This document shows positions 20,867 to 29,387 of a stretch of DNA of 64,000 nucleotides, in pieces. Location: the NCBI RefSeq assembly GCF_030817415.1, contig NZ_JAUSZI010000002.1, positions 3,720,001-3,784,000 of the forward strand. Reading direction: 5' to 3'. Both the position numbers and the translations under genes were made by a program. Origin of the DNA: Streptomyces umbrinus. GTDB lineage: Bacteria > Actinomycetota > Actinomycetes > Streptomycetales > Streptomycetaceae. The notes under the pieces are model-generated. The model was given only the letters and a program-made list of their open reading frames with translations. It had not been told where the DNA came from and made no database searches. Each line of letters starts with the position of its first letter. The stretch's first letter is position 1.

Positions 20867-22918
20867 GTGAATCAGCCTGCTTTTAACGAGACCGGACTGG
20901 GAGCGGTCAGCCTCGCCCAGTCCTCCCCCACCGTCGGCACGTTCCGCGAGCGCGACGGCGCCCTGGAGTGGAGCGGCCGCCAGGAGACCGTACGCATCGA
21001 GCCGTGGGGCCCCGACGCGGTCCGGGTCCGGGCCAGGCTCGGCGGGCCGGTCCTGGAGGGGCTGCCGGGCGCGCTGCTCGACGAGGCGCCCGCGACCGAG
21101 GCCTCCGTCAAGATCGAGGACGGGCACGGGCAGTTGACCGTCGGCGCGCTGACCGTCGAGGTCGACGCCGAGGGCCTGATCCGCTTCGTCCGCACCGACG
21201 ACTCCGCGGAACTCCTCACCGAGGAGCGCGCCCACTTCTGGTGGCCGGGCCCGCGCCTCTACACCCCGGTCGGCAACGGCCACCACCGGCTGGAGCAGCG
21301 CTTCGCCGCGTACGAGGGCGAGAAGCTGTACGGCCTGGGCCAGCACCAGCACGGGCTGCTCGACCAGAAGGGCGCCGTCCTCGACCTGGTCCAGCGCAAC
21401 GCCGAGGTGACCATCCCGGTCCTCACCTCCAGCCGCGGCTACACCCTGCTGTGGAACAGCCCGGCCATCGGCCGCGTCGAGCTCGCGGGCAACGGCACGC
21501 GCTGGGTGGCGGACTCGGCCCGGCAGATCGACTACTGGATCACCGCGGGGCAGCCGGCCGACGCGCAGCGCCGCTACAGCGCGGTGACCGGACGTACGCC
21601 GATGCTGCCCGAGTGGGCCGCCGGCTTCTGGCAGTGCAAGCTGCGCTACCGCACTCAGGACGAACTCCTGGGCGTGGCAAGGGAGTACAAGCGCCGGGGC
21701 CTGCCCATCGACGCGATCGTCTGCGACTTCTTCCACTGGACGCACCTGGGCGAGTGGAAGTTCGACCCGGCGGAGTGGCCCGACCCGGCGGCGATGCAGC
21801 GGGAGCTGAAGGAGCTCGGCATCAAGCTCGTCGTGTCCGTCTGGCCGTCCGTCTCCCCGCTTTCCGAGAACCATCAACTCATGGAGCAGCGCGGCTACTT
21901 CATCGGCACGCAGTACGGCCCGATGGCGCACGCCGACTGGCCGGACAAGGAGGTCGCCTCCACGGTCCAGGTCGCCTTCTACGACGCGACGAACCCCGAG
22001 GCGCGCGACTTCATGTGGTCGCGGATCAAGGAGAACTACCTGGATCCGTACGGGATCACGGCGTTCTGGCTCGACGCCTGCGAGCCGGAGCTGAAGCCGG
22101 GCTTCCAGGAGAACCTGCGCTACTGGGCGGGCCCGGGCCTCGAAGTCGGCAACATGTACCCGAGCGAGAACGCCCGCACCTTCTACGAGGGCATGATCGC
22201 GGCCGGCGAGACCGAGATCGTCACCCTCAACCGCTCGGCGTGGGCGGGCAGTCAGCGCTACGGCGCCGCCCTGTGGTCCGGTGACATCGGCACGGACTTC
22301 GCGACCCTGCGCCGCCAGATCGCGGCGGGCCTCAACACGTCACTGTCCGGCATCCCCTGGTGGAACACCGACATCGGCGGCTTCCACGGCGGCGACCCGG
22401 ACGACCCGGCGTACCGCGAGGTCATGATCCGCTGGTTCCAGTTCGGCGCGCTCTCCCCGCTGATGCGGCTGCACGGCTTCCGGGACCCGGGCATGCCGCT
22501 CGGCCCGGACATGACCGGCGGCCCGAACGAGGTCTGGTCGTACGGCGAGGAGGCCGGCACGATCATGGAGAAGTACCTCCGGCTGCGTGAGCGACTGAAG
22601 CCGTACGTGCTCGACGTGATGCGGGCCGCGCACGAGGAGGGTCTGCCGGTGATGCGGCCGCTGTTCCTGGAGTTCCCGGAGGACCAGGCGACCTGGTCGG
22701 TGGCCGACTCGTACCTCTTCGGCCCGGATCTGCTGGTCGCGCCCGTCCTGACGGCGGGGGCGAGCGTGCGGACGGCCTATCTCCCGGCCGGGGCGCGGTG
22801 GACGGACACCTGGACGGGGACCTCGTACGAGGGCGGTACGAGCGTCACGGTGGACGCCCCGCTGGACCGGATACCGCTCTTCCTGCGGGACGCGGCGGCT
22901 ATCCCGATCGCCGAGTAA
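20867..22918 (+). CDS. Glycoside hydrolase family 31, probable alpha-xylosidase
   Basis: GH31 retaining enzymes release alpha-linked xylose or glucose. The GTG 20867 has GGAAGG ten bases upstream. The 683-residue protein shows the catalytic nucleophile in FWLDACEPEL, as in alpha-xylosidases of the XylS/YicI type, and the acid/base Asp in ALWSGDIGTDF. There is no signal peptide, so it acts in the cytoplasm on imported oligosaccharides. It follows lacI in the same direction. In xyloglucan breakdown it would remove the terminal xylose of each imported oligosaccharide. Confidence 0.9.
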   Translation: MNQPAFNETGLGAVSLAQSSPTVGTFRERDGALEWSGRQETVRIEPWGPDAVRVRARLGGPVLEGLPGALLDEAPATEASVKIEDGHGQLTVGALTVEVDAEGLIRFVRTDDSAELLTEERAHFWWPGPRLYTPVGNGHHRLEQRFAAYEGEKLYGLGQHQHGLLDQKGAVLDLVQRNAEVTIPVLTSSRGYTLLWNSPAIGRVELAGNGTRWVADSARQIDYWITAGQPADAQRRYSAVTGRTPMLPEWAAGFWQCKLRYRTQDELLGVAREYKRRGLPIDAIVCDFFHWTHLGEWKFDPAEWPDPAAMQRELKELGIKLVVSVWPSVSPLSENHQLMEQRGYFIGTQYGPMAHADWPDKEVASTVQVAFYDATNPEARDFMWSRIKENYLDPYGITAFWLDACEPELKPGFQENLRYWAGPGLEVGNMYPSENARTFYEGMIAAGETEIVTLNRSAWAGSQRYGAALWSGDIGTDFATLRRQIAAGLNTSLSGIPWWNTDIGGFHGGDPDDPAYREVMIRWFQFGALSPLMRLHGFRDPGMPLGPDMTGGPNEVWSYGEEAGTIMEKYLRLRERLKPYVLDVMRAAHEEGLPVMRPLFLEFPEDQATWSVADSYLFGPDLLVAPVLTAGASVRTAYLPAGARWTDTWTGTSYEGGTSVTVDAPLDRIPLFLRDAAAIPIAE

Positions 22919-22965
22919 CAGCCTGCTCTCTCAGGGGAGTTGAGGGTCGATCTCAAGGAAGTTTC

Positions 22966-23892
22966 TCAAGAGAGCCGAGGCGCGACCTCGGCCGCCAGCA
23001 GGTCCAGGTGGTCGAGATCGGAGAGGTCGCGCAGGCGTACGTACACGCGGGAGGCCCCGAGGCCGGCGTACCGGCCGAGGACGTCGACGATCTTCCCCGG
23101 GGGGCCGTGCAGCGGTTCCTCCGGGGGCAGGCGGGACGGCTCGTGCAGCAGCGCGAGACGGGCGTCGATCTCGGATTCGGTGCGGCCGGAGGCGATACCG
23201 AGGCACACCGAGAGGATCAGGGGAGGTCCGCCGGCCGCCTCCCTGGCGGCCCGCGCGCCCGCGAACAGGTCGGCGCTCTGCTCGGGCGAGGTGAAGGGCA
23301 GGTTGAACTCGTCGGCGTACCGGGCGGCCAGCCTCGGTGTGCGGCGGGGGCCGCGGCCGCCCACGATGACCGGCACTCCCGGCCGCTGGACGGGCTTCGG
23401 CAGGGCGGGCGAGTCGGTCAGGCGGTAGTGGCGGCCCTCGTACGAGAAGCGTTCGCCGGGCGGGGTGGCCCAGTGGCCCGTGACGATCTGGAGCTGTTCC
23501 TCCATCCGCTCGAAGCGTTCGGCGGGTGGCGGGAACGGGATGCCGTACGCGCTGTGGTCGAGGGCGAACCAACCGGCGCCCAGGCCGAGTTCGACCCTGC
23601 CTCCGCTCATCGCGTCGACCTGCGCGACGGTGACCGCGAGCGGGCCGGGGTGCCGGAAGGTGGCCGAGGTCATGAGGGTGCCGAGCCTGATCCGCGAGGT
23701 CTCGCGGGCCAGACCGGCGAGGGTGGTCCAGGCGTCGGTGGGTCCCGGCAGGGCGTCGGTGTAGTGCATCGGGTGGTAGTGGTCGGCGACGAAGAAGCCC
23801 TCGAAGCCACACTCCTCCGCGTGCTGGGCGGCCCGCATGAGTTCGTCGTAGGTGGCCCCGTGGTACGGCTCCGTGAACAGGCGCAGTTCCAT
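22966..23892 (-). CDS. LLM-class flavin-dependent oxidoreductase
   Basis: This luciferase-like TIM-barrel flavoprotein of 308 residues begins MELRLFTEPYHG and contains FFVADHYHPMHY, IRLGTLMTSATFRHPGPLA and GRVELGLGAGWF, typical of FMN- or F420-dependent members. It overlaps or abuts the stop of the ABC ATPase gene: the GTG at 23904 is an alternative start sharing bases with that stop. The ATG at 23892 has the better-spaced GGGAG. With the adjacent SsuABC-type importer it probably oxidises the imported substrate, for example a sulfonate. The substrate is inferred only from such pairings. Confidence 0.85.
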   Translation of the reverse strand: MELRLFTEPYHGATYDELMRAAQHAEECGFEGFFVADHYHPMHYTDALPGPTDAWTTLAGLARETSRIRLGTLMTSATFRHPGPLAVTVAQVDAMSGGRVELGLGAGWFALDHSAYGIPFPPPAERFERMEEQLQIVTGHWATPPGERFSYEGRHYRLTDSPALPKPVQRPGVPVIVGGRGPRRTPRLAARYADEFNLPFTSPEQSADLFAGARAAREAAGGPPLILSVCLGIASGRTESEIDARLALLHEPSRLPPEEPLHGPPGKIVDVLGRYAGLGASRVYVRLRDLSDLDHLDLLAAEVAPRLS

Positions 23893-23900
23893 CTCCCCGC

Positions 23901-24671
23901 TCACACTCCCGTCATATGGCTGGCCAGCAGCAGATCGTGCAACTCGGCGCGACAGCGGGCGAGTTCGGTGGCGTGCGCGTCGTGGCCCAGGGAGCGGGGC
24001 CGGGGTACCGGGACGTCGAGGACCGTACGGACCTGGCCGGGGCGCGGGCTGAGCACCACGACCCGGTCGGCGAGCAGGACCGCCTCCTCGATGGAGTGGG
24101 TGACGAGGACGACCGTGGCGGCGTACTCCATGTGCACGCGCTGCAGCACCTCGCACAACTCCTCGCGGGTCAGGGCGTCCAGGGCCGAGAAGGGCTCGTC
24201 CATCAGCATCACGCGCGGGCGCTGGATCAGGGAGCGGCACAGCGCCACGCGTTGCTGCATGCCGCCGGACAGCTCGTGCGGCAGGCGTCTGTGGAAGGGG
24301 GCATCCAGACCGACGGTGGACAGCAACTGCCGGGCTGCTTCACGGTGTTCGGGGCGTGGTTGGCCGTGGACCTGGATGGGCAGCAGGACGTTGTCGAGCA
24401 CCGAGCGCCAGGGGAGCAGGGCCGGGCGCTGGAAGAGGATGGCGACGTCCCGGCGCGGTTCCCGCACGGGCTCGTCCGCGATCCGTACCTCGCCCGCGGA
24501 GGCCGGGAGCAGTCCGGCGATCACCCGCAGGAGGGTGGACTTGCCGCAGCCGGAGCGGCCCAGGACGGCCACGAACTCACCGTCCCCGACGTCCAGTTCG
24601 ATGCCGCGCAGGGCCTCCACGGTCCCTCTGCGGCCGTCGAAGCTCTTCGACACGCCGCGCACTCGGATCAC
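23901..24671 (-). CDS. ABC transporter ATPase, nitrate/sulfonate/taurine (SsuB/TauB) type
   Basis: The 256-residue ATPase has GRSGCGKST (Walker A), LSGGMQQRVAL (signature), VMLMDEPFSALD (Walker B and D-loop) and VTHSIEEA (H-loop). FQRPALLPWRSV is typical of the SsuB/TauB subgroup. It is divergent from the binding protein and permease genes 170 bases away, and overlaps the oxidoreductase gene downstream. Confidence 0.92.
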   Translation of the reverse strand: MIRVRGVSKSFDGRRGTVEALRGIELDVGDGEFVAVLGRSGCGKSTLLRVIAGLLPASAGEVRIADEPVREPRRDVAILFQRPALLPWRSVLDNVLLPIQVHGQPRPEHREAARQLLSTVGLDAPFHRRLPHELSGGMQQRVALCRSLIQRPRVMLMDEPFSALDALTREELCEVLQRVHMEYAATVVLVTHSIEEAVLLADRVVVLSPRPGQVRTVLDVPVPRPRSLGHDAHATELARCRAELHDLLLASHMTGV

Positions 24672-24840
24672 GGGCTGCCCTCCATCACCGGTTCACCTTG
24701 AGCGGTAGCGGTAGCGGTAGCGGTACGGCCGAGGATAGGGCGGCGCAATCCGTGATCAACCACCTCGGTCGATGTTTGTTACATGACAACCAGGTCTGCG
24801 GTATCGACAACTTCCGCCTCAACAGCTCCACTTGAGAGCC
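24672..24840. promoter_or_regulatory. Divergent promoter region of the SsuABC-type transporter
   Basis: The gap drives the ATPase to the left and the binding protein to the right. Four tandem AGCGGT hexamers (24701-24725) lie about 30-54 bases before the ATPase start. An AT-rich TGTTTGTTACATGACAAC stretch lies at about 24772-24789, where a promoter for the rightward genes would be. No recognisable riboswitch. Confidence 0.4.
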
Positions 24841-25878
24841 ATGAGACGGAATACGCGGTTACCCGCCGCGCTCCTGGCTGTCCTGCTGACGGCGGCACTC
24901 TCCACGGCCTGCGGCTCCGACGACGACAACGAGGGCAAAGCCGGATCCTCCGGCGGTTCCGCGCCCGACAAGGTCACCTACATCACCGGTTTCGGCACCT
25001 TCGGGCGCGAGGCGTACGCCTATGTCGCCCAGGACAAGGGCTACTTCAGCGACGCGGGCGTCTCGGTCACCATCCAGCCGGGGCAGGGCAGCGCCATCAG
25101 CCTGGCCGCGCTGGCCGGCGGGCGGGCACAGTTCGCGCCCGTCGACCTCAGCAGCACGATCATGCAGGTCGGCGGCGGCAAGGTGTCCGGCGTGACGGCG
25201 GTCGCGGCCGTCCACCAGACCACGGACGCCGCCGTGATGGCGCTGGCCGACAGCGGCATCAGCAAGCCCGCGGACCTGGAGGGCAAGAAGATCGCGGATC
25301 CGGCCGGGTCGGTCATCGGGGCCCTCTTCCCGGCATACGCGAAACTCGCCGGATTCGAGGCCGACAAGGTCGACTTCGTCAACCTCGAACCCCAGCAGCT
25401 CGGGGTCAACCTCGCGACCGGCAAGGTCGACGCGGTCGGCCAGTACCGGGTGGGCCGCCCGAACATCGAGAACGCCGTCAAGGGCAAGGAAGTCGTGGTC
25501 CTGCCGTTCGGCAAGTTCCTGACCGAGAGCTACGGCTCGGCCGTCACGACCACCACGAAGATCGCCGAGAAGGACCCGGACCTGGTCAGACGCTTCACAT
25601 CGGCGCTGCTCAAGGGCATGCGCTACGCGATCGACCATCCGGAGGAGGCGGCCGCGGTGCTGGCGAAGAAGCACCCGACCGTCAACGAGAAGGCCGCCGC
25701 CGCGGAGATCGAGCTGCTCGGCGAGGCCGTACAGCCCAAGGAGGAAGGGGCGCCGATCGGCACGATGGACCGGGAGCGGGTGGCCGGGGCGATCAAGGCG
25801 CTGGCGGACGCCGGGGCGGTCAAGTCCGGTCTGACGCCTGAGCAGTTGGTCTCCTTCGACCTGGTGCCGAAGTCCTGA
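24841..25878 (+). CDS. ABC transporter substrate-binding lipoprotein (SsuA/ThiY-like)
   Basis: The N-terminus MRRNTRLPAALLAVLLTAAL ends in the lipobox LSTAC, so the protein is lipid-anchored outside the membrane. The 345-residue body has the SsuA-type opening (VTYITGFGTFGREAYAYVAQDKGYFSDAGV). The ATG 24841 is preferred over an in-frame TTG nine bases earlier; GAGAG lies just upstream. It is one base from the permease GTG, so the genes are coupled. The ligand is probably an organosulfur, amine or pyrimidine-like compound; the sequence does not decide. Confidence 0.88.
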   Translation: MRRNTRLPAALLAVLLTAALSTACGSDDDNEGKAGSSGGSAPDKVTYITGFGTFGREAYAYVAQDKGYFSDAGVSVTIQPGQGSAISLAALAGGRAQFAPVDLSSTIMQVGGGKVSGVTAVAAVHQTTDAAVMALADSGISKPADLEGKKIADPAGSVIGALFPAYAKLAGFEADKVDFVNLEPQQLGVNLATGKVDAVGQYRVGRPNIENAVKGKEVVVLPFGKFLTESYGSAVTTTTKIAEKDPDLVRRFTSALLKGMRYAIDHPEEAAAVLAKKHPTVNEKAAAAEIELLGEAVQPKEEGAPIGTMDRERVAGAIKALADAGAVKSGLTPEQLVSFDLVPKS

Positions 25879-25879
25879 A

Positions 25880-26647
25880 GTGCTCAGGCGGGTGATGGAG
25901 TTCGGCTGGCCCGTGCTCGGGCTGGCCGCGGCCATCGGCACCTGGGCACTCGCCGTGGTCGTGTTCGACGTACCGGAGATCGTCCTGCCGTCACCGGCGG
26001 ACGTGCTGGACGCCTTCCTCCGCGTGCCCGGCTATCTGCTGGGCGAGGCGGTCACCACGCTCGTCGTCATCGTGCTGGGCTTCGCGCTGGCCGTGGCGGC
26101 GGGGCTGCTGATCGGGGTGGCGATCGCGGCGTCGCGGATCGTGGAGCTGATGTTCTCGCCGCTCCTGGTGGCGTTCAACGCGGTGCCCAAGGTGGCGCTG
26201 GCACCGCTGCTGGTGGTGTGGATGGGGTTCGGTCAGCAGCCGAAGGTCGTCATGGCGCTGCTCGTCTGCTTCTTCCCCGTCGTGTTGTCGGTGGCGGGCG
26301 GACTCACCTCGACACCTGTCGAACTCGTCGAGCTGGCACGGTCGTTGCGCGCCTCGCGCACCCAGACGTTCCTCAGGTTCCGCTTCCCGAGCGCGCTGCC
26401 GCAGATCTTCGTCGGGCTGAAGGTCGCCATGCCGCTGTCGGCCGTCGGCGCGGTCATCGGTGAGTTCAGCGCCGGCGACGAGGGGCTCGGCTTCGTCGTC
26501 GTGCAGTCCGGGGCGAACTCCGACACCGCGCTGGCGTTCGCCGCGATCGCCCTGCTCGGCGTGATGAGCGTGGCGCTGTTCTACGCGCTCGTGCTCGCGG
26601 AGCGCACGCTGCTGCCGTGGGTGCGGGAGACGACGTCGCAGCGGTAG
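25880..26647 (+). CDS. ABC transporter permease (SsuC type)
   Basis: This 255-residue membrane protein has about six helices and the EAA loop ELARSLRASRTQTFLRFRFPSALPQI, which docks the ATPase. The GTG 25880 begins one base after the binding-protein stop. GEFSAGDEGLGFVVV near the end is typical of SsuC/TauC permeases. Confidence 0.9.
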   Translation: MLRRVMEFGWPVLGLAAAIGTWALAVVVFDVPEIVLPSPADVLDAFLRVPGYLLGEAVTTLVVIVLGFALAVAAGLLIGVAIAASRIVELMFSPLLVAFNAVPKVALAPLLVVWMGFGQQPKVVMALLVCFFPVVLSVAGGLTSTPVELVELARSLRASRTQTFLRFRFPSALPQIFVGLKVAMPLSAVGAVIGEFSAGDEGLGFVVVQSGANSDTALAFAAIALLGVMSVALFYALVLAERTLLPWVRETTSQR

Positions 26648-26709
26648 GCGTAGGGATGGGCGCAGCGCGGGCCGGCCCCGCGTGGGGACGGCGCCGACCC
26701 GGGCGTACG

Positions 26710-26725
26710 GTCACCTGCCGGTGAC
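26710..26725. terminator. Small hairpin between convergent permease and GH12 genes
   Basis: GTCACC-TGCC-GGTGAC forms a six-base stem in the 104-base convergent gap. It is short, and I see no stronger structure here. Confidence 0.3.
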
Positions 26726-26751
26726 GGTGGCGATACCTATGACGGCGGGGC

Positions 26752-27465
26752 TCAACTGCTGGAGACGGTCAGGTTGTTGGTGGCGAAGTCCAGGCCGCCG
26801 GACGACGAGGTGATCTCGAAGCCGAACTGCACGTCTCCGATGGTCTCGTTGCCCATCCAGCCCTTGGTGTCCTTGATCCACTTGAGGATCGGCAGGACGT
26901 TGACGGTCCCGGAGTTCGAGTCCGAGGTGCGCAGGAACGAGAAGACCTCGTTGGCGCCGTTGTTGCCCTTGTAGACGGTCCAGGTGTGGCCGCCGAGGGT
27001 GACATTGCCCTGTGAGGTGCCGAGCGGACCGACGGCTCCGTTGTAGTTGACCCAGAGCATGATCTCGTAGTCGTAGTCGGTGTCCCAGATGTCGTACGAG
27101 GTGTTGTACGCGCCTGACGACGGGACGGTGACGTTGTAGCTGCTGCTGAGCGAACCGAGCGAGGTGATCGTCTTGTTGACCACCTTCTTGGAGTTCGGGT
27201 ACGACTTGATGCCGCCGGTGTTGGGGTGGCTGGCCCAGACACCCCAGTTGGTACCGGAGTTGGCCCAGATGCACTGGCTGCCGGCGCCGGAGCCCCAGAT
27301 GTTGTTGTAGAGCGTGTAGCCGTTGAGGCTGGTGTTGCCCCACTGGTCGCAGGAATTCCAGACGGCCGCCGAGGCGGGGGCCGAGGCGAGGCCGATGGTG
27401 GCGCCGAGCGCGAGCGCCGGGGCCAGCAGTGCTTTGGTGATCCGGGTCAGCGTGCGTGTTGCCAT
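26752..27465 (-). CDS. Secreted glycoside hydrolase family 12 (endoglucanase/xyloglucanase)
   Basis: The Sec signal peptide ends at SAPASA, followed by a roughly 210-residue GH12 jelly-roll like streptomycete CelB: NNIWGSGAGSQCIW near the start, the nucleophile Glu in YDYEIMLWVNYNG and the acid/base Glu in FGFEITSS near the C-terminus. No carbohydrate-binding module follows. The ATG 27465 has GGAAGGGACACC upstream. It lies 64 bases after the GH95 gene, last in the transporter operon. In this context an endo-xyloglucanase activity is likely. It would work outside the cell with GH74. Confidence 0.9.
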   Translation of the reverse strand: MATRTLTRITKALLAPALALGATIGLASAPASAAVWNSCDQWGNTSLNGYTLYNNIWGSGAGSQCIWANSGTNWGVWASHPNTGGIKSYPNSKKVVNKTITSLGSLSSSYNVTVPSSGAYNTSYDIWDTDYDYEIMLWVNYNGAVGPLGTSQGNVTLGGHTWTVYKGNNGANEVFSFLRTSDSNSGTVNVLPILKWIKDTKGWMGNETIGDVQFGFEITSSSGGLDFATNNLTVSSS

Positions 27466-27529
27466 GGTGTCCCTTCCATGGGTGGGGGGGGTGTGTGGGG
27501 GTTCGATCTGTTGTGGATCTACTGCGGTT

Positions 27530-29387
27530 CTACTGCGGCTCCAGGCTGAGGACGCAGTCTTCTCCGGCTCGCAGGTGGAGCGGTCGCGCTCCGGAGGAAG
27601 TCCTGAGGTCGACGCGATGCGTCCGGGTCGGCCGAACCACCGCGCGGGCTCCCCGCGGACTCCAGCCGAGGTCGACCTCGGCGCCGAACCTCGTCCGTAC
27701 GCCCCGGAGTTCGCCCTCCGGGAACGCGGCGGGCAGGGCGGGCAGCAGGACCAGCCTGTCCGGGGTCGACTGGATCAGCGTCTCGATGATCACGGCGGGG
27801 AGGGTGTGGGCGGCGTCCGCGTTGTAGACGTCGCGGCCGGGGTAGTGCGCTGATGAGGGAGGTGTGGAAGAAGTCGCCCTCCAGCACCTGGCCGAGCGCG
27901 TGCGCGACCCGCTCGCCGTCCCGCAGGCGGGCCGCGACGAGCGCGTGGTGCAGATGGCCGTGCGCGGAGTCGTTCTCGGCGCCCCTCAGTTCGAGGGCCC
28001 GATGCGCGGCGGCCGCGAGATCAGGGGTGTCGTACGGGTTGATCTCGTCGAGCGGCCACACGCCGTACAGATGGCTGAGGTGCCGGTGGTCGTACGTGTC
28101 GTCGAGGCCTGGCCACGCCCACTCGGCGAGCGCTCCGTCGTCGTTGACGCGGTGCGGGGGCAGCCGCGCGGCGAGTGCGCGCCGGCGGTCGGCATCCGGT
28201 CCCAGGTGGCACACGGCCGCCGTGAGCAGGACGTGCCGGGCCGCCGAGAGGTCCATGGCGGCGTTGATCGCGCCCCAGCTCGCGTTCGCCGGGCGGTTCT
28301 CGGGTGAGTAGGAGGGGACGACGACGAGTCGGCCGTGTTCGTCGGTGCGGGTGAGGAAGTCCTCGTAGAACAGGGCGAGTTCGGCGAGTGCCGCCTTCAG
28401 CCGGGGGCCGTGCTCGCCGCGTGCCTCGTCGTGGTCGACGAGCGGTTTGAGCAGCCAGTCGGCGCCTGCCGTCCACAGGTGCAGCGGGTATTCGCGGCTG
28501 AAGTGGTACGTGTGCCCGGACTCACCGTCCGTGTGCGGTGGGGCGACGATGCCTCGCGTGCCGAAGACGGCCCGGGCGTTGTCCCGCCAGTGCGGCAACT
28601 GGCCGTGGATCAGGGCCGCGTGGGCCTCGACCACCTCGGGCAGCGCGCCGGCGACGGCCGACGCGGTCTGCAGATTGAGGTTGGCGTCCGTGGTGAACGC
28701 CCCGGACCATGCCGTGTCCCAGTCGCCGGTCCACAGCCCCGTGAGTCTCGGCGGCAGCATCCCGGCGGCGGACAGCAGGTGGTAGCGGCCGGCCGCGAAG
28801 AGCCGTTCGAGCAGTGCGGGGCTCTTGAGCCGCTTGAGCAACTCGGAGCCGGGGAGGCGGTGGTCCAGCGCGATGTCCGCGGTGAGTCCGGGCGAGGTCA
28901 CGTGCTGGACGATCACGTCGTCCGCGCGGGAGACGAAGACGCGGCTGCTCCAGCCCGTGCAGGCCGCCTCGGCGACGCCCGTGGTGAAGTCGATCGAGCG
29001 GCGGTAGCCGCGCCCACGGTCGGCGGGCCGGCGCAGCCGCACCTGGAAAGCGGGATGGAAGGGCTGCACCCACTGCAGCGGACGCCCGTCGGTGAACTCC
29101 TCGGCCGCGGTCAGGTCCCCGGCGAGCAACCGGTCCTGGAGCCGCGGCAGTTGGGCCGCCAGCTCCGGCGGTCTGGCGTGCTCGCCGCCGTTGGGGCGGA
29201 CCAGGGTGTGGTGCGTGACGATGACACGGCCATCGTTCGGATCACCGAACACCATCGCGCCGTGACGGCCGTTGCCGCTGAGGAAGGCGTCCTCCCAGCG
29301 GGCGGCCGGGCGCGGCTCCCAGGTGCCGTGCGGCGAGGACGAGGGCGATGGTGAGAGTGCTTGCGAGTGGGATACATCGGCGCTCAC
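27530..29387 (-). pseudogene. Glycoside hydrolase family 95 (alpha-L-fucosidase type), internally deleted and frameshifted
   Basis: GH95 enzymes remove alpha-1,2-linked fucose or L-galactose. Recognisable parts are the N-terminal WEDAFLSGNGRHGAMVFGDP, the barrel segment GLWTGDWDTAWSGAFTTDANLNLQ (catalytic Asn pair), SYSPENRP (Glu) and DDTYDHRHLSHLYG. Two lesions are visible. About 130 residues normally joining the beta-sandwich to the barrel are missing at LPG/SELLKRL (near 28845). The frame also shifts near 27850, so the last roughly 105 residues continue in another frame. The GTG 29387 overlaps the GH42 stop. There is no signal peptide. Probably inactive. Confidence 0.75.
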
